Notes under the pieces: model-generated | Told to the model about the DNA's origin: nothing | Database searches by the model: none | What the model saw: only the letters and a program-made list of their open reading frames with translations | Source: Spirochaetia bacterium | GTDB taxonomy: Bacteria > Spirochaetota > Spirochaetia > Treponematales > Breznakiellaceae | Direction of reading: 5' to 3' | Length of the DNA: 56,265 bases | Assembly: GCA_025997675.1 (NCBI GenBank) | Contig: BNUX01000008.1 | Coordinates: 1 to 56,265, forward strand | Program-made: the position numbers and the translations under genes | In this document: positions 32,088 to 40,689 of the stretch, one piece after another | How positions within the stretch are numbered: the stretch's first letter is position 1 | How the letters are laid out: each line of letters begins with the position of its first letter

Positions 32088-32322
32088 AGCTAAACGCTGG
32101 TGTCAGGGAGCCTAACGCTGGTGTCAGGGAGCTTAACGCTGGTGTCAGAGAGCTTAACACTAGTGTCAGGGGGCTTAACGCTGGTGTCAGGGAGCTTAAC
32201 GCTGGTGTCAGGGGGCTTAACGCTGGTGTCAGGGAGCTTAACGCTGGTGTTAGGGAGCTTAACGCTGGTGTTAGGGAGCTTAACGCTGGTGTTAGGGAGC
32301 TTAACGCTGGTGTTAGGGAAAA
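32088..32322. repeat. Eleven-copy 21-bp tandem repeat between convergent genes
   Basis: Units read GCTTAACGCTGGTGTCAGGGA with small changes; GGTGT recurs every 21 bp from 32098 to 32308, eleven times. The left copies have GTCAGG and the right four GTTAGG, showing local spread of variants. The period is a multiple of three, so one frame encodes LTLVSGS repeats, but no ribosome site or start fits; it is taken as non-coding. It sits between the 3' ends of mntA and clpC. Confidence 0.93.
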
Positions 32323-32403
32323 CTTGTGGTCAGTGGTTATTTTTCTTCTAAAATACCGATCCTACCCCTTGACGCCTGTGCTATGCTCGCGGCTCTTAAC
32401 GGG

Positions 32404-34947
32404 TTACCAATTTGTCGTGGCGGCCGCAACTACCGCCGTCTCCACCCGTATCTTCCCATCCAACCCATCCGCGATAAACACCGCCCCAAAGGGGTAGTTC
32501 CCCTCCAGCAGCATCGTTGAAAGCGGGTCCTCCAGCTCTTTCTGAATAGCCCGCCGCATAGGCCGCCCGCCGTACTTCGGGTCCCACCCCTTTTCTATCA
32601 GAATCCGGCGGGCCGCCGGAAGCACTTCGATGGAGTACCCCTGTTCCGCCAGCCGCTCTGAAAGTTCCTCTATCTGCAATTCCAGAATTGACTCCACCTG
32701 CGCCTCGTCCAGCGCATGGAACACTATCACATCATCCACCCGGTTAATAAATTCCGGGTTAAAGAGCCGGCGCAGTTCCGACAGGGCGGCGCTCTGTATT
32801 TCCGCCAAACCCATGATGCCGGTCTCGGAGGAAAAGCCCAGCCGCGAGTCACGGGAAATCTCCCGCACACCGGCGTTGCTGGTCATGATGATCACCGTGT
32901 TGCGGAAGTTCACCGTGTGCCCCAGGTTGTCCTTCAGTTCTCCCTCTTCCAATACTTGCAGCAGTAGGTTGAAGACATCCTGGTGGGCCTTTTCAATTTC
33001 GTCAAAGAGGACCACCCGGTAGGGGTTCCGCCGGATCTTCTCGGTGAGGACGCCCCCTTCTTCGTAGCCCACATAGCCCGGGGGCGCGCCTACCAGACGG
33101 GAGGCGTTGTGTTTTTCCATATAGTCGGACATGTCGATGCGGACCAGGGAATCCTCGTTGCCAAAAAGATACTCCGAAAGCCGCTTAGCCAAAAGGGTTT
33201 TGCCCACACCCGTGGGGCCCAGGAAGATGAAGGAACCCAGGGGACGTTTGGGGGATGAAATGCCGGCCCGGGAGCGGCGTATGGCGGAAGAGATGCGGCT
33301 CACCGCCTCATCCTGGCCCACCACCGACCGGTGCAGTTCCTCTTCAATCTTGAGCAGCCGCCGGGACTCCTGTCCCTCCAGCCGGGTCAGGGGTATCCCC
33401 GTGGTTTCCGACACCACCCGCCGGATATCCCCTTCACTCACCACCATCCGCTCCTTCCGGGAGGATTGCTCCCAAGCGTTCCGGATCGATTCCAGCCGCT
33501 CTCGCAGGCGCCGCACCCGGTCCCGTATCCCCGCCGCCCGCTCGTAGTCCTGAACCGAAACCAGGGAGCTTTTTTCATCGTTTAAGAGCCGGATCTCCGC
33601 CTCAATATCAGAAATCTCCGGGGGATTGCTCCTTGCTTCCAGCTTCCGCATGGCCCCGGCTTCGTCCAGAATGTCGATGGCCTTATCGGGCATGAACCGG
33701 CCCACGATGTATCTTTGGGCCAGATGCGCCGCAGCGTCCACCGATTCCGGGGTATAGGCCACCCGGTGATGGTCTTCGTACTTTTTCTGAATCCCCTTGA
33801 GAATATTGAGGGTTTCCGGAAGTCCCGGCTCGTTAACCTGCACCGCCTGAAAACGGCGTTCCAGGGCGGCGTCCTTTTCAAAGTGTTTCCGGTATTCCGC
33901 CAGGGTGGTGGCGCCGATGCACTGGATGTCCCCACGGGATAGGGCGGGCTTGAGCATGTTCGACGCGTCGATGGTTCCCTCGGCGCCCCCCGCCCCGATA
34001 ATCGTATGTATCTCGTCAATAAAGAGGATCACATTTTTGGCGGCGGCTATCTCCCTCATGATCTTCTTGAGCCGTTCCTCAAATTCGCCCCGGTATTTGG
34101 TACCCGCCACCACAGAGCCCAGGTCCAGGGACAGGATGCGTTTCCCCGCCGGCATCTCGGGAATGTCGTCATCGGAAAAAAGCTGGGCCAGACCCTCCAC
34201 GATGGCGGTTTTGCCCACCCCGGGCTCCCCCACCAGGACGGGGTTGTTCTTGGTCCTCCTGGATAAGATACGCACCGCCCGGTTGATCTCCTTCTGTCTA
34301 TCTATAACCGGGTCCAGTTTGCCCAGCTTGGCCAGGGCGGTAAGGTCCCGGGAGTACTCGTCCAGGGTTGGGGTGGAACTGAGGGGCGGGGCGGACCAGC
34401 GATCTGCGGAGGCCGGTTTTGTCCGGTCTGAATGTGACCGCGATTGCCCCCTCGGCATGGGGCGGAAAAAACCGGGCTGGTAGGGGGAACAATAGTCCGA
34501 TTCCAGACCGGTATTAAAGGTGGTCTGAACCACCACCCGCAGCATATCCGTATCCACCGCCCGCTGGTGGAGGTAAAGCTGTACCGGGGAATCCTGCTCC
34601 CGCATGGCCGCAAAGAGAAGATGCTCCGTACCGATATAGTCGTTTCCCATGGACCTGGTTTCCTCGGCGGCGTTCTCAAGCATGGTTCTGGTCCGTTTGG
34701 AGGGGGGCACATCGCCGAAAACCAGCGTGCCGGACATACGGGTTATCTCGTTCTCCAGGGTATGCCGGAATTCCAGTAAATCTATTCTCAGAAACGTCAA
34801 GGTCTTACAGGCTATGCCCGCGCCGTCCTTGAGCAGGGCAATAATCACGTGTTCCGGCAGGAGCTGGTCCGCATTAAAATGCCGCGCCTCTTCCTGGGCG
34901 TCAATGGTCAATATACGATGCGCCCGCTGGGTCAAACCTTTCGACAC
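32404..34947 (-). CDS. clpC: Clp protease ATPase subunit ClpC
   Basis: Hexameric AAA+ unfoldase that feeds proteins to ClpP. GTG start at 34947 follows GGGAGG. The 847 residues hold an N-terminal Clp repeat domain (1-150), a Ser/Arg-rich linker (150-195), the first AAA domain with Walker A GEPGVGKT at 240-247, a central segment with the UVR-type helix pair (LLNDEKSSLVSVQDYERAAG) that marks ClpC rather than ClpB, a second AAA domain with GPTGVGKT near 570 and DEIEKAH, and the C-terminal D2-small domain. An unusual VVAAATTNW tail ends the protein. It is the last gene of a run with the anchored protein and the DHH phosphoesterase. Confidence 0.95.
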   Translation of the reverse strand: MSKGLTQRAHRILTIDAQEEARHFNADQLLPEHVIIALLKDGAGIACKTLTFLRIDLLEFRHTLENEITRMSGTLVFGDVPPSKRTRTMLENAAEETRSMGNDYIGTEHLLFAAMREQDSPVQLYLHQRAVDTDMLRVVVQTTFNTGLESDYCSPYQPGFFRPMPRGQSRSHSDRTKPASADRWSAPPLSSTPTLDEYSRDLTALAKLGKLDPVIDRQKEINRAVRILSRRTKNNPVLVGEPGVGKTAIVEGLAQLFSDDDIPEMPAGKRILSLDLGSVVAGTKYRGEFEERLKKIMREIAAAKNVILFIDEIHTIIGAGGAEGTIDASNMLKPALSRGDIQCIGATTLAEYRKHFEKDAALERRFQAVQVNEPGLPETLNILKGIQKKYEDHHRVAYTPESVDAAAHLAQRYIVGRFMPDKAIDILDEAGAMRKLEARSNPPEISDIEAEIRLLNDEKSSLVSVQDYERAAGIRDRVRRLRERLESIRNAWEQSSRKERMVVSEGDIRRVVSETTGIPLTRLEGQESRRLLKIEEELHRSVVGQDEAVSRISSAIRRSRAGISSPKRPLGSFIFLGPTGVGKTLLAKRLSEYLFGNEDSLVRIDMSDYMEKHNASRLVGAPPGYVGYEEGGVLTEKIRRNPYRVVLFDEIEKAHQDVFNLLLQVLEEGELKDNLGHTVNFRNTVIIMTSNAGVREISRDSRLGFSSETGIMGLAEIQSAALSELRRLFNPEFINRVDDVIVFHALDEAQVESILELQIEELSERLAEQGYSIEVLPAARRILIEKGWDPKYGGRPMRRAIQKELEDPLSTMLLEGNYPFGAVFIADGLDGKIRVETAVVAAATTNW

Positions 34948-34978
34948 AAGAAACCTCCCAATATGCTCTCACCCAGGG

Positions 34979-36463
34979 CTAGGCCCCGGGGTTTAACCGC
35001 ACCAAAGATATTGCCGCCTCGTGCAGTTCCTGCACCCCCCGGGTTCCCAGACGAATCCGCGTTATGATGAAAGCGCCGTTGTCGGTTTCGCTGCGGTCTA
35101 CCCGGTAGGTTTCATGGGTGAGGCCGGAGCCGTTCCGGGGGCGCAGTTCGAGTATCTCCTGGTTGTCCAGCATGAAAAAGGCGTATTGTCCCCGTTTTTG
35201 TATGGCTCCGCCGGAATGGATTTCATAGTTTCCATTGACGAAAAAAACCAGCCGGCCAATGGAGCCGTCATAGGATGCGTCGATGTAGGGGAGGACTGCG
35301 GGCGCCGACTCGGTCCCGGCAGGGGCGCCTTGGGAGGTGGCCTTCCGGTACGAACCGTCCCAGGGCGCGGTAACGTAGATCTTCAGGCGGACATCCTCAA
35401 AGACCTTTACCCGTATGCTTTCCAGGGATTCCAGCTCAATGTCAAGAAATCTTCGCAGGGTGGTGACAGAAATATTCTGGCTGGAGACGTAGAGCCCATG
35501 CCGGGTGGCGCTGGAATTCTGCCAGGTAAAGACCTGCTGGATTTCCTCACCGTAAAAGATAATCTCCCGGTTTCCCGGATCAAAATAGATATACTGTCGG
35601 TTATCCAGGGTTCCCTGGGGGCTCACATAGTACCAGAGGCCGGTGATGAATTGTTCAAAGCCCTCCCTGCCTCCGCTCAATAGTTCCTGTACCCGGCGCT
35701 GTTCGATCTGGGACCCCGGAATCCGGTTTATCCGGCTCTGCTCGTAGATCCCGCTGATGCTGTTATATGCGTAGATACGCTCCTCCTGATCCAGAATGTT
35801 TGTTGAATTAGGATCCCGGCCATAAGCGGCAATAGTAAAACTCTCTCCATTGGTAAGCCCCATCTGATATGCCTGGGTACGCTCCACTTCCTGCACCTGA
35901 ATGGACCCATCTATGCGCAGTTCCGCTATTTTGGTGAAGGAACTCTCTCCCAGGGCGCGGAAAACCGTCAGGGTCTGTTCCCCCGCACTGTTCATGCCGC
36001 TTACCAGGATACAAAAACTGCGGTCTCCGATGAGGTCCTGGGTATACACCGAGGCGGTCCCCTGCCGGGTAACCGGGGTGGAGGCGCTCCAGAGGCGGCG
36101 GTATCCCCCTATATCCTCATCAAAATCAATGTAGGTGATAAAAATGGGGCTGTCCGCATTCCGGTACGCCAGGATCTGTTCATCCATCATGTCCCTGTCC
36201 ATGTCCTGGGTGAGGACCGCCACAATGGATTCCCCATCCTCAAGGGCCACCTTGGCGTTCATGGTATCCTCATAGACCATCCGCTCAACGCCGGTATCCA
36301 TCGGAGCGGGATCGGGATTCCGGGGGATTACCACCCGGGCCTGCCACTGTTTCTTTCCCGGGGCGCCGGATAAGGGTGGGGGCACAAAATACAGGAATAC
36401 GACGCCCGCCGCGACGGCTAAAAAAATCAGGGGGGTCAGGATCTTTACCATTTTTCCGGTCAT
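34979..36463 (-). CDS. Membrane-anchored extracytoplasmic protein of unknown function
   Basis: A 494-residue protein with one hydrophobic anchor (residues 9-28, LTPLIFLAVAAGVVFLYFVP) and a long extracytoplasmic part. The middle shows repeated seven-bladed-like strands (SPIFITYIDFDEDIGGYRRL, SFCILVSGMN, ESFTIAAYG), and the C-terminus (NGNYEIHSGG, KRGQYAFFMLDNQEILELRP) is a lipocalin-like beta region, somewhat like treponemal pallilysin-related proteins; this similarity is from memory and weak. It starts 5 bp after the DHH phosphoesterase and ends 31 bp before clpC, so the three probably share a transcript. Confidence 0.75.
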   Translation of the reverse strand: MTGKMVKILTPLIFLAVAAGVVFLYFVPPPLSGAPGKKQWQARVVIPRNPDPAPMDTGVERMVYEDTMNAKVALEDGESIVAVLTQDMDRDMMDEQILAYRNADSPIFITYIDFDEDIGGYRRLWSASTPVTRQGTASVYTQDLIGDRSFCILVSGMNSAGEQTLTVFRALGESSFTKIAELRIDGSIQVQEVERTQAYQMGLTNGESFTIAAYGRDPNSTNILDQEERIYAYNSISGIYEQSRINRIPGSQIEQRRVQELLSGGREGFEQFITGLWYYVSPQGTLDNRQYIYFDPGNREIIFYGEEIQQVFTWQNSSATRHGLYVSSQNISVTTLRRFLDIELESLESIRVKVFEDVRLKIYVTAPWDGSYRKATSQGAPAGTESAPAVLPYIDASYDGSIGRLVFFVNGNYEIHSGGAIQKRGQYAFFMLDNQEILELRPRNGSGLTHETYRVDRSETDNGAFIITRIRLGTRGVQELHEAAISLVRLNPGA

Positions 36464-36468
36464 AATTT

Positions 36469-37458
36469 CTACGCCCCTTCCAGGGCGTCTTTCACCGTTT
36501 CCATAACCCGTTCCAGGGTTTCTTCAAGGGTACGATCGCTGCAGAAACCCGCCGCCAGGGCGTGTCCCCCCCCTCCAAACTGCTGGGCTATTTTTGAAAC
36601 ATTAAGGCCGGCCCCGTGGTCCGCTCCCTTGGAACGCAGGGAACAGCGGATCGTGCCCTCCTCGGTTTCCTTAACCATAATAGATACCAGGACCTCCTTG
36701 CTTCTTAGGGGAATATTGATAAAGGCTTCGGCGTCTTCATAATGGGCCCCCGTGGCGGTCAGGTCCTCCTTCCGCAGGGTCAGTACTGCTAAGCGGTTTC
36801 CGTAGTGCAGTATTAGTGTGGACAGTATCTGCCGCTGCAAAAGCAGGGAAGCGGAGGAGGTACTCTCGTGTAATTTTTTGTATATTTCGTAGGGCGCGGC
36901 CCCGGCTGAGACCAGGGTACAGGCTGCCTGAAAGGTGCGGATGGTGGTTTTGGAATAGGCAAAGGAACCGGAGTCGTAGCTTAAGCCCGCATAGAGCGCC
37001 GTGGCGGTTTCCTTGTCCGGGGCTATGTTGAACGCCCCGGCGATATCCATTATCATTTCGCAGGTGGCTGCGGCGCCGGGGTCGATATATCCCTCCAGGG
37101 TAGCGTGGGGATTCAGCTCGTGGTGGTCAATAACTTTGACCCCTTTAAATAAGGGGATGATGTCCTTCATGGCCCCGGTATGGAATTCATCGGCGGTATC
37201 CAGGACGATCAGCGCCGATGTTCCGGGGATGTCCCGGTGCGTTTCCGAATCCCAGACCTCCGCGATGTTCCGGGGATCCATGAAGCGGAACCGTTCCGGT
37301 ACTGCCGATGCATTGAGAACCCGCACCGTTTTCCGGCGTTTTTTCAGGATATAGGCCAGGGCAATTTCCGCCCCTAAGCCGTCTGCGTCCGCCTTGTCAT
37401 GGGTAGTAAGGGTGAAGCAGGTGTTATTTTCAATAAAATCCAGTATCGTCGATAGCAT
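36469..37458 (-). CDS. DHH-family phosphoesterase (NrnA/RecJ-like)
   Basis: Start 37458 (MLSTILDFIENNTCFTLTTH) gives 329 residues. Motifs are THDKADADGLGAEIALAYI (motif I), VLDTADEFHTG (motif II), VIDHHELNPHA (the DHH motif) and YAGLSYDSGSF (motif IV), followed by a DHHA1 domain ending GGGGHALAAGF. Such enzymes degrade short oligoribonucleotides, pAp or cyclic dinucleotide products, using Mn2+. The family fits NrnA best by size. It is divergent from the unknown gene at 37522, with 63 bp between starts. Confidence 0.9.
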   Translation of the reverse strand: MLSTILDFIENNTCFTLTTHDKADADGLGAEIALAYILKKRRKTVRVLNASAVPERFRFMDPRNIAEVWDSETHRDIPGTSALIVLDTADEFHTGAMKDIIPLFKGVKVIDHHELNPHATLEGYIDPGAAATCEMIMDIAGAFNIAPDKETATALYAGLSYDSGSFAYSKTTIRTFQAACTLVSAGAAPYEIYKKLHESTSSASLLLQRQILSTLILHYGNRLAVLTLRKEDLTATGAHYEDAEAFINIPLRSKEVLVSIMVKETEEGTIRCSLRSKGADHGAGLNVSKIAQQFGGGGHALAAGFCSDRTLEETLERVMETVKDALEGA

Positions 37459-37521
37459 ACTACTACAATATATGAAAATATACGGATGTGGAAGTGGCAA
37501 TACATAGAGGAGCGTTTACGA

Positions 37522-38406
37522 ATGATACAAGATGCGTTCTCCACCAGGGCGGGGTTTAATTCCGCGGTGCGGGGGATCAAAAAAACGGTCGGGATTTTGG
37601 AATCCCTGGAGGCCGGCAAAAATCTGGCGGATATACTTGGTGAGCCGGAGTACGGGGACATTGCCGGCAGGGATCTCTTACCGTTGCTGCGGCTGCTCCT
37701 GATAGACAAGCGGGGATACCGCGCCTTTTCCGCAAACCCGCTCACCATAGCCGCCGGCCTTCCCGCCCTGGCCGCAGAATTTGCCCGATGGAAGGCGGTG
37801 GATTTGGTGGCCGTCTGCCACGATCCCGGCCGTGGGCTTCTGATTGCCAATCCTAAACAGGCCGGGCAGCTTGCCGCCCTGGGCCCGCTCCGTCCCCGGG
37901 AACTCCTGGTGGTTTATGCAGGCGCTGTCTCTGGAGATGTCCCGGAGGGGCTTCTCCTAAAGGCGGCCCAAACAGCCGCCGCACTTTTCGGCGGCGTAAA
38001 GACGGATGTCGAAGCGGATTTGTACCGGGACGGAGGGGAGGGGAAACGGAGGGTCATACCCGCCGGGCCGGTTCGCGTTGAGCGGATGACCCCCCGGTAC
38101 TCGGTGGAGGTTACCAATGAGCTCTTTCACAATGGTAATGTTGAGGCGTGGAAACGTATTGTAAGCGCTTATCATGCCAAATACCCCGGACTTACGGTGC
38201 ATATCTATTACGAGGATGAGCCTATCATGGATATCAATGCCCTTTTTACCTGGGGTAAGGTAAAGCACGGCGGTTCAATCCAGTTTGCCGTGTCCGGGAG
38301 GGATATTAAGGATGTGTCCACCTTACGGCGTTATCTGGCCCAGGGCGCGAGCCCCAATTTTGAGCCCCTTCTCCAAACTCCGGTGATGTATGGGATGTAT
38401 GAATAG
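37522..38406 (+). CDS. Conserved-looking protein of unknown function coupled to a PPDK-like gene
   Basis: Start 37522 (MIQDAFSTRAGFNSAVRGIK) is supported by GAGGAG nine bases upstream. The 294-residue cytoplasmic protein has an N-terminal helical part (LPLLRLLLIDKRGYRAFSAN), an alpha/beta middle (VDLVAVCHDPGRGLLIANPK, ELLVVYAGAV) and a basic C-terminal part (EVTNELFHNGNVEAWKRIV). I recognise no family. The gene overlaps the PPDK-like gene by 8-17 bp, so the products are probably made together and may act as a pair. No ATP-grasp motif is seen, so it does not simply restore the missing PPDK half. Confidence 0.75.
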   Translation: MIQDAFSTRAGFNSAVRGIKKTVGILESLEAGKNLADILGEPEYGDIAGRDLLPLLRLLLIDKRGYRAFSANPLTIAAGLPALAAEFARWKAVDLVAVCHDPGRGLLIANPKQAGQLAALGPLRPRELLVVYAGAVSGDVPEGLLLKAAQTAAALFGGVKTDVEADLYRDGGEGKRRVIPAGPVRVERMTPRYSVEVTNELFHNGNVEAWKRIVSAYHAKYPGLTVHIYYEDEPIMDINALFTWGKVKHGGSIQFAVSGRDIKDVSTLRRYLAQGASPNFEPLLQTPVMYGMYE

Positions 38407-40033
38407 AAAAAAATCCGCCGAAGAGGAAATCCGGTTCCTCCTGGATCAGGTCAAACAAGGCCGTATTGATGCGGCCCATGCGGTCAAGGCCCTGGACATT
38501 TCGCGGCTGGACGAGATCCTCCACCGCCTTATCAAGGCCCCCAGCGTAGAGGGATTGCCGAAATGGACCGGCGGCATATCGGGCGCCCCCGGGGCCGCAG
38601 TGGGCAGGGCCTATTTCAGTGCCGATGCCCTCCTCTTAGCCCGGAAGCGGGGCGAGGCGTGCATCCTGGTTCTGCCATCCGCCTTTGCCGGGGATGTAAA
38701 GGCCATAGAGGCCGCCGCCGGGGTGCTCACCGCTCAAGGGGGCTATGCGGCCCATGCCTCGGTGGTGGCCCGCCAGTACGGCACGGTGTCCCTGGTGGCG
38801 CCGGAACTGACCATCACCGGCACAAAGGCGGTCCTGGGGAGCCTGGTTTTTTGCGAAGGGGAGTCCATCACCCTGGACGCGCCCTATGACGGGGAGCCGT
38901 CGGTGTACCGGGGGGCGGCGGAACTCACCGAACCGGATATAGCCGAATCAAGCCTCTTTGAGTTTATCGCCCTGGCCAAGGGGATCATAAAACAGTTCCA
39001 GGTTCGGGCAAATGCGGAGACCCCCACCGATGCGGAACGGGCCCTGTCCTTCGGCGCAGACGGCATCGGCCTCTGCCGCACCGAACACATGTTCTTCCAA
39101 CCAGGCAGGATCAACACCTTCCGGGAGATGATCCTCTCCGAGGGGGCGGAGGCCCGGCAACAGGCCCTGGAAAAACTCCGGATAATGCAGCGGGACGATT
39201 TTTACCGCATCTTCAAAATCATGGCGGGGAAGGCGGTGACCATCCGGCTCCTGGATGCTCCCCTCCATGAATTCATGCCCAACACCGGGGATGAGCTTAC
39301 AAGCTATATGGACCACCTTTCGGCCTCCGCCGGGGCGCCAATTTCCCCGGCCACGGTCCTGGCACGGATAGAGGCCCTGAAGGAATGCAACCCCATGCTC
39401 GGCCACCGGGGGTGCCGTATCGCCGTAAGCTATCCGGAAATCTACGCCATGCAGGTTTCCGCTATCTTTGAGGCGGCCCATGCCCTTGTCCATCCGGAGA
39501 TTATGGTCCCCCTGATAATGAACGCGGCGGAGATGAAACTTATCGCCTACGGTAAGCGGGTCACTGGGGCGGAGTACGCGGGAATCGCCGATATGGCCGG
39601 GCCTCTGCCCTACAAAATTGGCGCCATGATAGAGCTTCCCGCCGCGGCGCTGGGGGCCGGGGAAATCGCCCGGTACGCCCAGTTTTTCAGCTTTGGCACC
39701 AACGATCTGACCCAAACCACCCTGGGCCTTTCCCGGGACGATGCCGCCGGGTTTTTGCCCGCCTACACCCGCTACGACCTCCTTCCGGACAACCCTTTCA
39801 GGGTGCTTGACCGGGGAGTGAAGGAACTTATCGCCCTGGCGGTAGACCGCGGCCGCCTTGCCCGGCCGGACCTGGTCTGTGGGCTGTGCGGCGAACAGGG
39901 GGCGGATCCGGCGGCGATACGGTTCTGCATGGAAGTGGGGATAGACTACGTATCCTGTTCACCCTACGCGGTGCCCAAAGCGATACTGGCGGCGGCGCAG
40001 GCGGAACTGGATAGAGCGGACCACGGGTCCTGA
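38399..40033 (+). CDS. PPDK-like PEP-utilising enzyme lacking the ATP-grasp domain
   Basis: A 544-residue protein that matches the C-terminal half of pyruvate phosphate dikinase. The short N-terminus matches the PPDK linker (LDISRLDEILHRLIK), then the phosphohistidine domain with GGYAAHASVVARQYG (catalytic His about 118) and the PEP-binding barrel: GLCRTEHMFF, IRLLDAPLHEFMP, MLGHRGCRI, FGTNDLTQTTLGLSRDDA, and LVCGLCGEQGADP with the catalytic Cys, ending DYVSCSPYAVPKAILAAAQA. The SRDDA and SCSP signatures are of PPDK, not of PTS enzyme I. The nucleotide-binding half (about 350 residues) is absent and no such frame lies upstream. ATG at 38390 is an alternative start. Confidence 0.9.
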   Translation: MNRKKSAEEEIRFLLDQVKQGRIDAAHAVKALDISRLDEILHRLIKAPSVEGLPKWTGGISGAPGAAVGRAYFSADALLLARKRGEACILVLPSAFAGDVKAIEAAAGVLTAQGGYAAHASVVARQYGTVSLVAPELTITGTKAVLGSLVFCEGESITLDAPYDGEPSVYRGAAELTEPDIAESSLFEFIALAKGIIKQFQVRANAETPTDAERALSFGADGIGLCRTEHMFFQPGRINTFREMILSEGAEARQQALEKLRIMQRDDFYRIFKIMAGKAVTIRLLDAPLHEFMPNTGDELTSYMDHLSASAGAPISPATVLARIEALKECNPMLGHRGCRIAVSYPEIYAMQVSAIFEAAHALVHPEIMVPLIMNAAEMKLIAYGKRVTGAEYAGIADMAGPLPYKIGAMIELPAAALGAGEIARYAQFFSFGTNDLTQTTLGLSRDDAAGFLPAYTRYDLLPDNPFRVLDRGVKELIALAVDRGRLARPDLVCGLCGEQGADPAAIRFCMEVGIDYVSCSPYAVPKAILAAAQAELDRADHGS

Positions 40034-40037
40034 GGTA

Positions 40038-40259
40038 TCACCCTATAGCGCCGGTACCCGCTGCGGTGCGTGGGGAGTTTTTTCCTCCCAAACTCCTGCT
40101 CTGAGCGCCGGTCACGGTATTAATGGGGGCCTTGGCCTTTCGCCCGTGCCCTGCCTGGGTAAACGCGAGGGCCTTAACCATCCCCAGAATTTCAGCCCGC
40201 TTTTTGCCGGATAAACTGCAAAAACCGCTTCCTAATAAGAGTACCACATCATTGTCCAT
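40038..40259 (-). CDS. 73-residue protein of unknown function
   Basis: A strong ribosome site AAAGGAG six bases before the ATG supports translation. Residues 12-36 (GFCSLSGKKRAEILGMVKAL, then AFTQ) follow the same pattern as the island mini-protein at 9404 and the tail of the island repressor (L-x-x-x-K-x-x-x-L ... L-x-F-x-Q). The second half (GAQSRSLGGKNSPRTAAGTG) is low-complexity and basic and may be readthrough into non-native sequence. It is convergent with the PPDK-like gene, 4 bp from its end. Confidence 0.5.
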   Translation of the reverse strand: MDNDVVLLLGSGFCSLSGKKRAEILGMVKALAFTQAGHGRKAKAPINTVTGAQSRSLGGKNSPRTAAGTGAIG

Positions 40260-40318
40260 AGTTTGCTCCTTTATTTGATAAAGACTTTATACCCTACTTT
40301 TTGGAAAAGTGCCAGCTA

Positions 40319-40360
40319 AAAACCATACCAGTTTTGCTGTCAAAACGCCTGTTTTTGCTG
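40319..40360 (+). repeat. 42-bp dispersed repeat, left copy
   Basis: Reverse complement of 56120-56161 with two mismatches (begins AAAACCATACC, ends CTGTTTTTGCTG). Both copies lie 5' of minus-strand genes: about 60 bp before the 40038-40259 gene and about 80 bp before the 55284-56039 gene. Confidence 0.85.
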
Positions 40361-40631
40361 ACCCTAGTACTATGCAAGAATAGATCCTTGATAAATAAAT
40401 CAGGGCGGATCTATCTTTATACAAAGCGCGTTTATATAAACGCAAAGTGCGTCGGTACAAACGCAATGCCGGTTTGTCGGAGGGGAATGGTTACTGGTTA
40501 GCAGTTACACCTAAAAAAATGTTCTGCCATATCCCGCTTAACTACTTACCCCGGCAGGCTTCCCGTTCCCGTTCCCGTCGTGGCTCGTGTTCACGGCAGT
40601 AATAAAATCCGGCGCCCTGGCATCCTCCAAC

Positions 40632-40670
40632 AAAAAGCCGGCCCAAGCATTCCTGCCCAAGCCGGCCTTT
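40632..40670 (-). terminator. Probable rho-independent terminator of pta
   Basis: On the minus strand, about 20 bp behind the pta stop, AAAGGCCGGC and GCCGGCTTTTT can form a GC-rich stem with one bulge, followed by a T-run. Confidence 0.55.
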
Positions 40671-40689
40671 CATCACTTCATTTCTCCCG

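Larger units (their letters stand above)
40260..40689. other. Non-coding gap with dispersed repeat, palindromes and pta terminator
   Basis: It holds the 42-bp dispersed repeat (40319-40360), a perfect 16-bp palindrome GCGTTTATATAAACGC (40428-40443) next to GTACAAACGC, reminiscent of the 20-bp array at 12001, and the terminator-like stem at 40632-40670. I see no gene. The frame at 40301-40501 spans the repeats and has no ribosome site. Confidence 0.6.

Noticed and set aside
32088..32322. CRISPR array
   Set aside because: The units are directly joined without spacers, 21 bp long, and no cas genes are nearby.
32100..32351. Open frame encoding LTLVSGS repeats
   Set aside because: It arises because the 21-bp period is a multiple of three; there is no ribosome site and the frame spans only the repeat.
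38399..40033. PTS enzyme I
   Set aside because: The motifs SRDDA after GTNDLTQ, LCGEQGADP and SCSP near the C-terminus are those of PPDK, not of enzyme I.
40301..40501. 66-codon plus-strand gene
   Set aside because: It covers the dispersed repeat and palindromes, has no ribosome site and a composition unlike real genes here.
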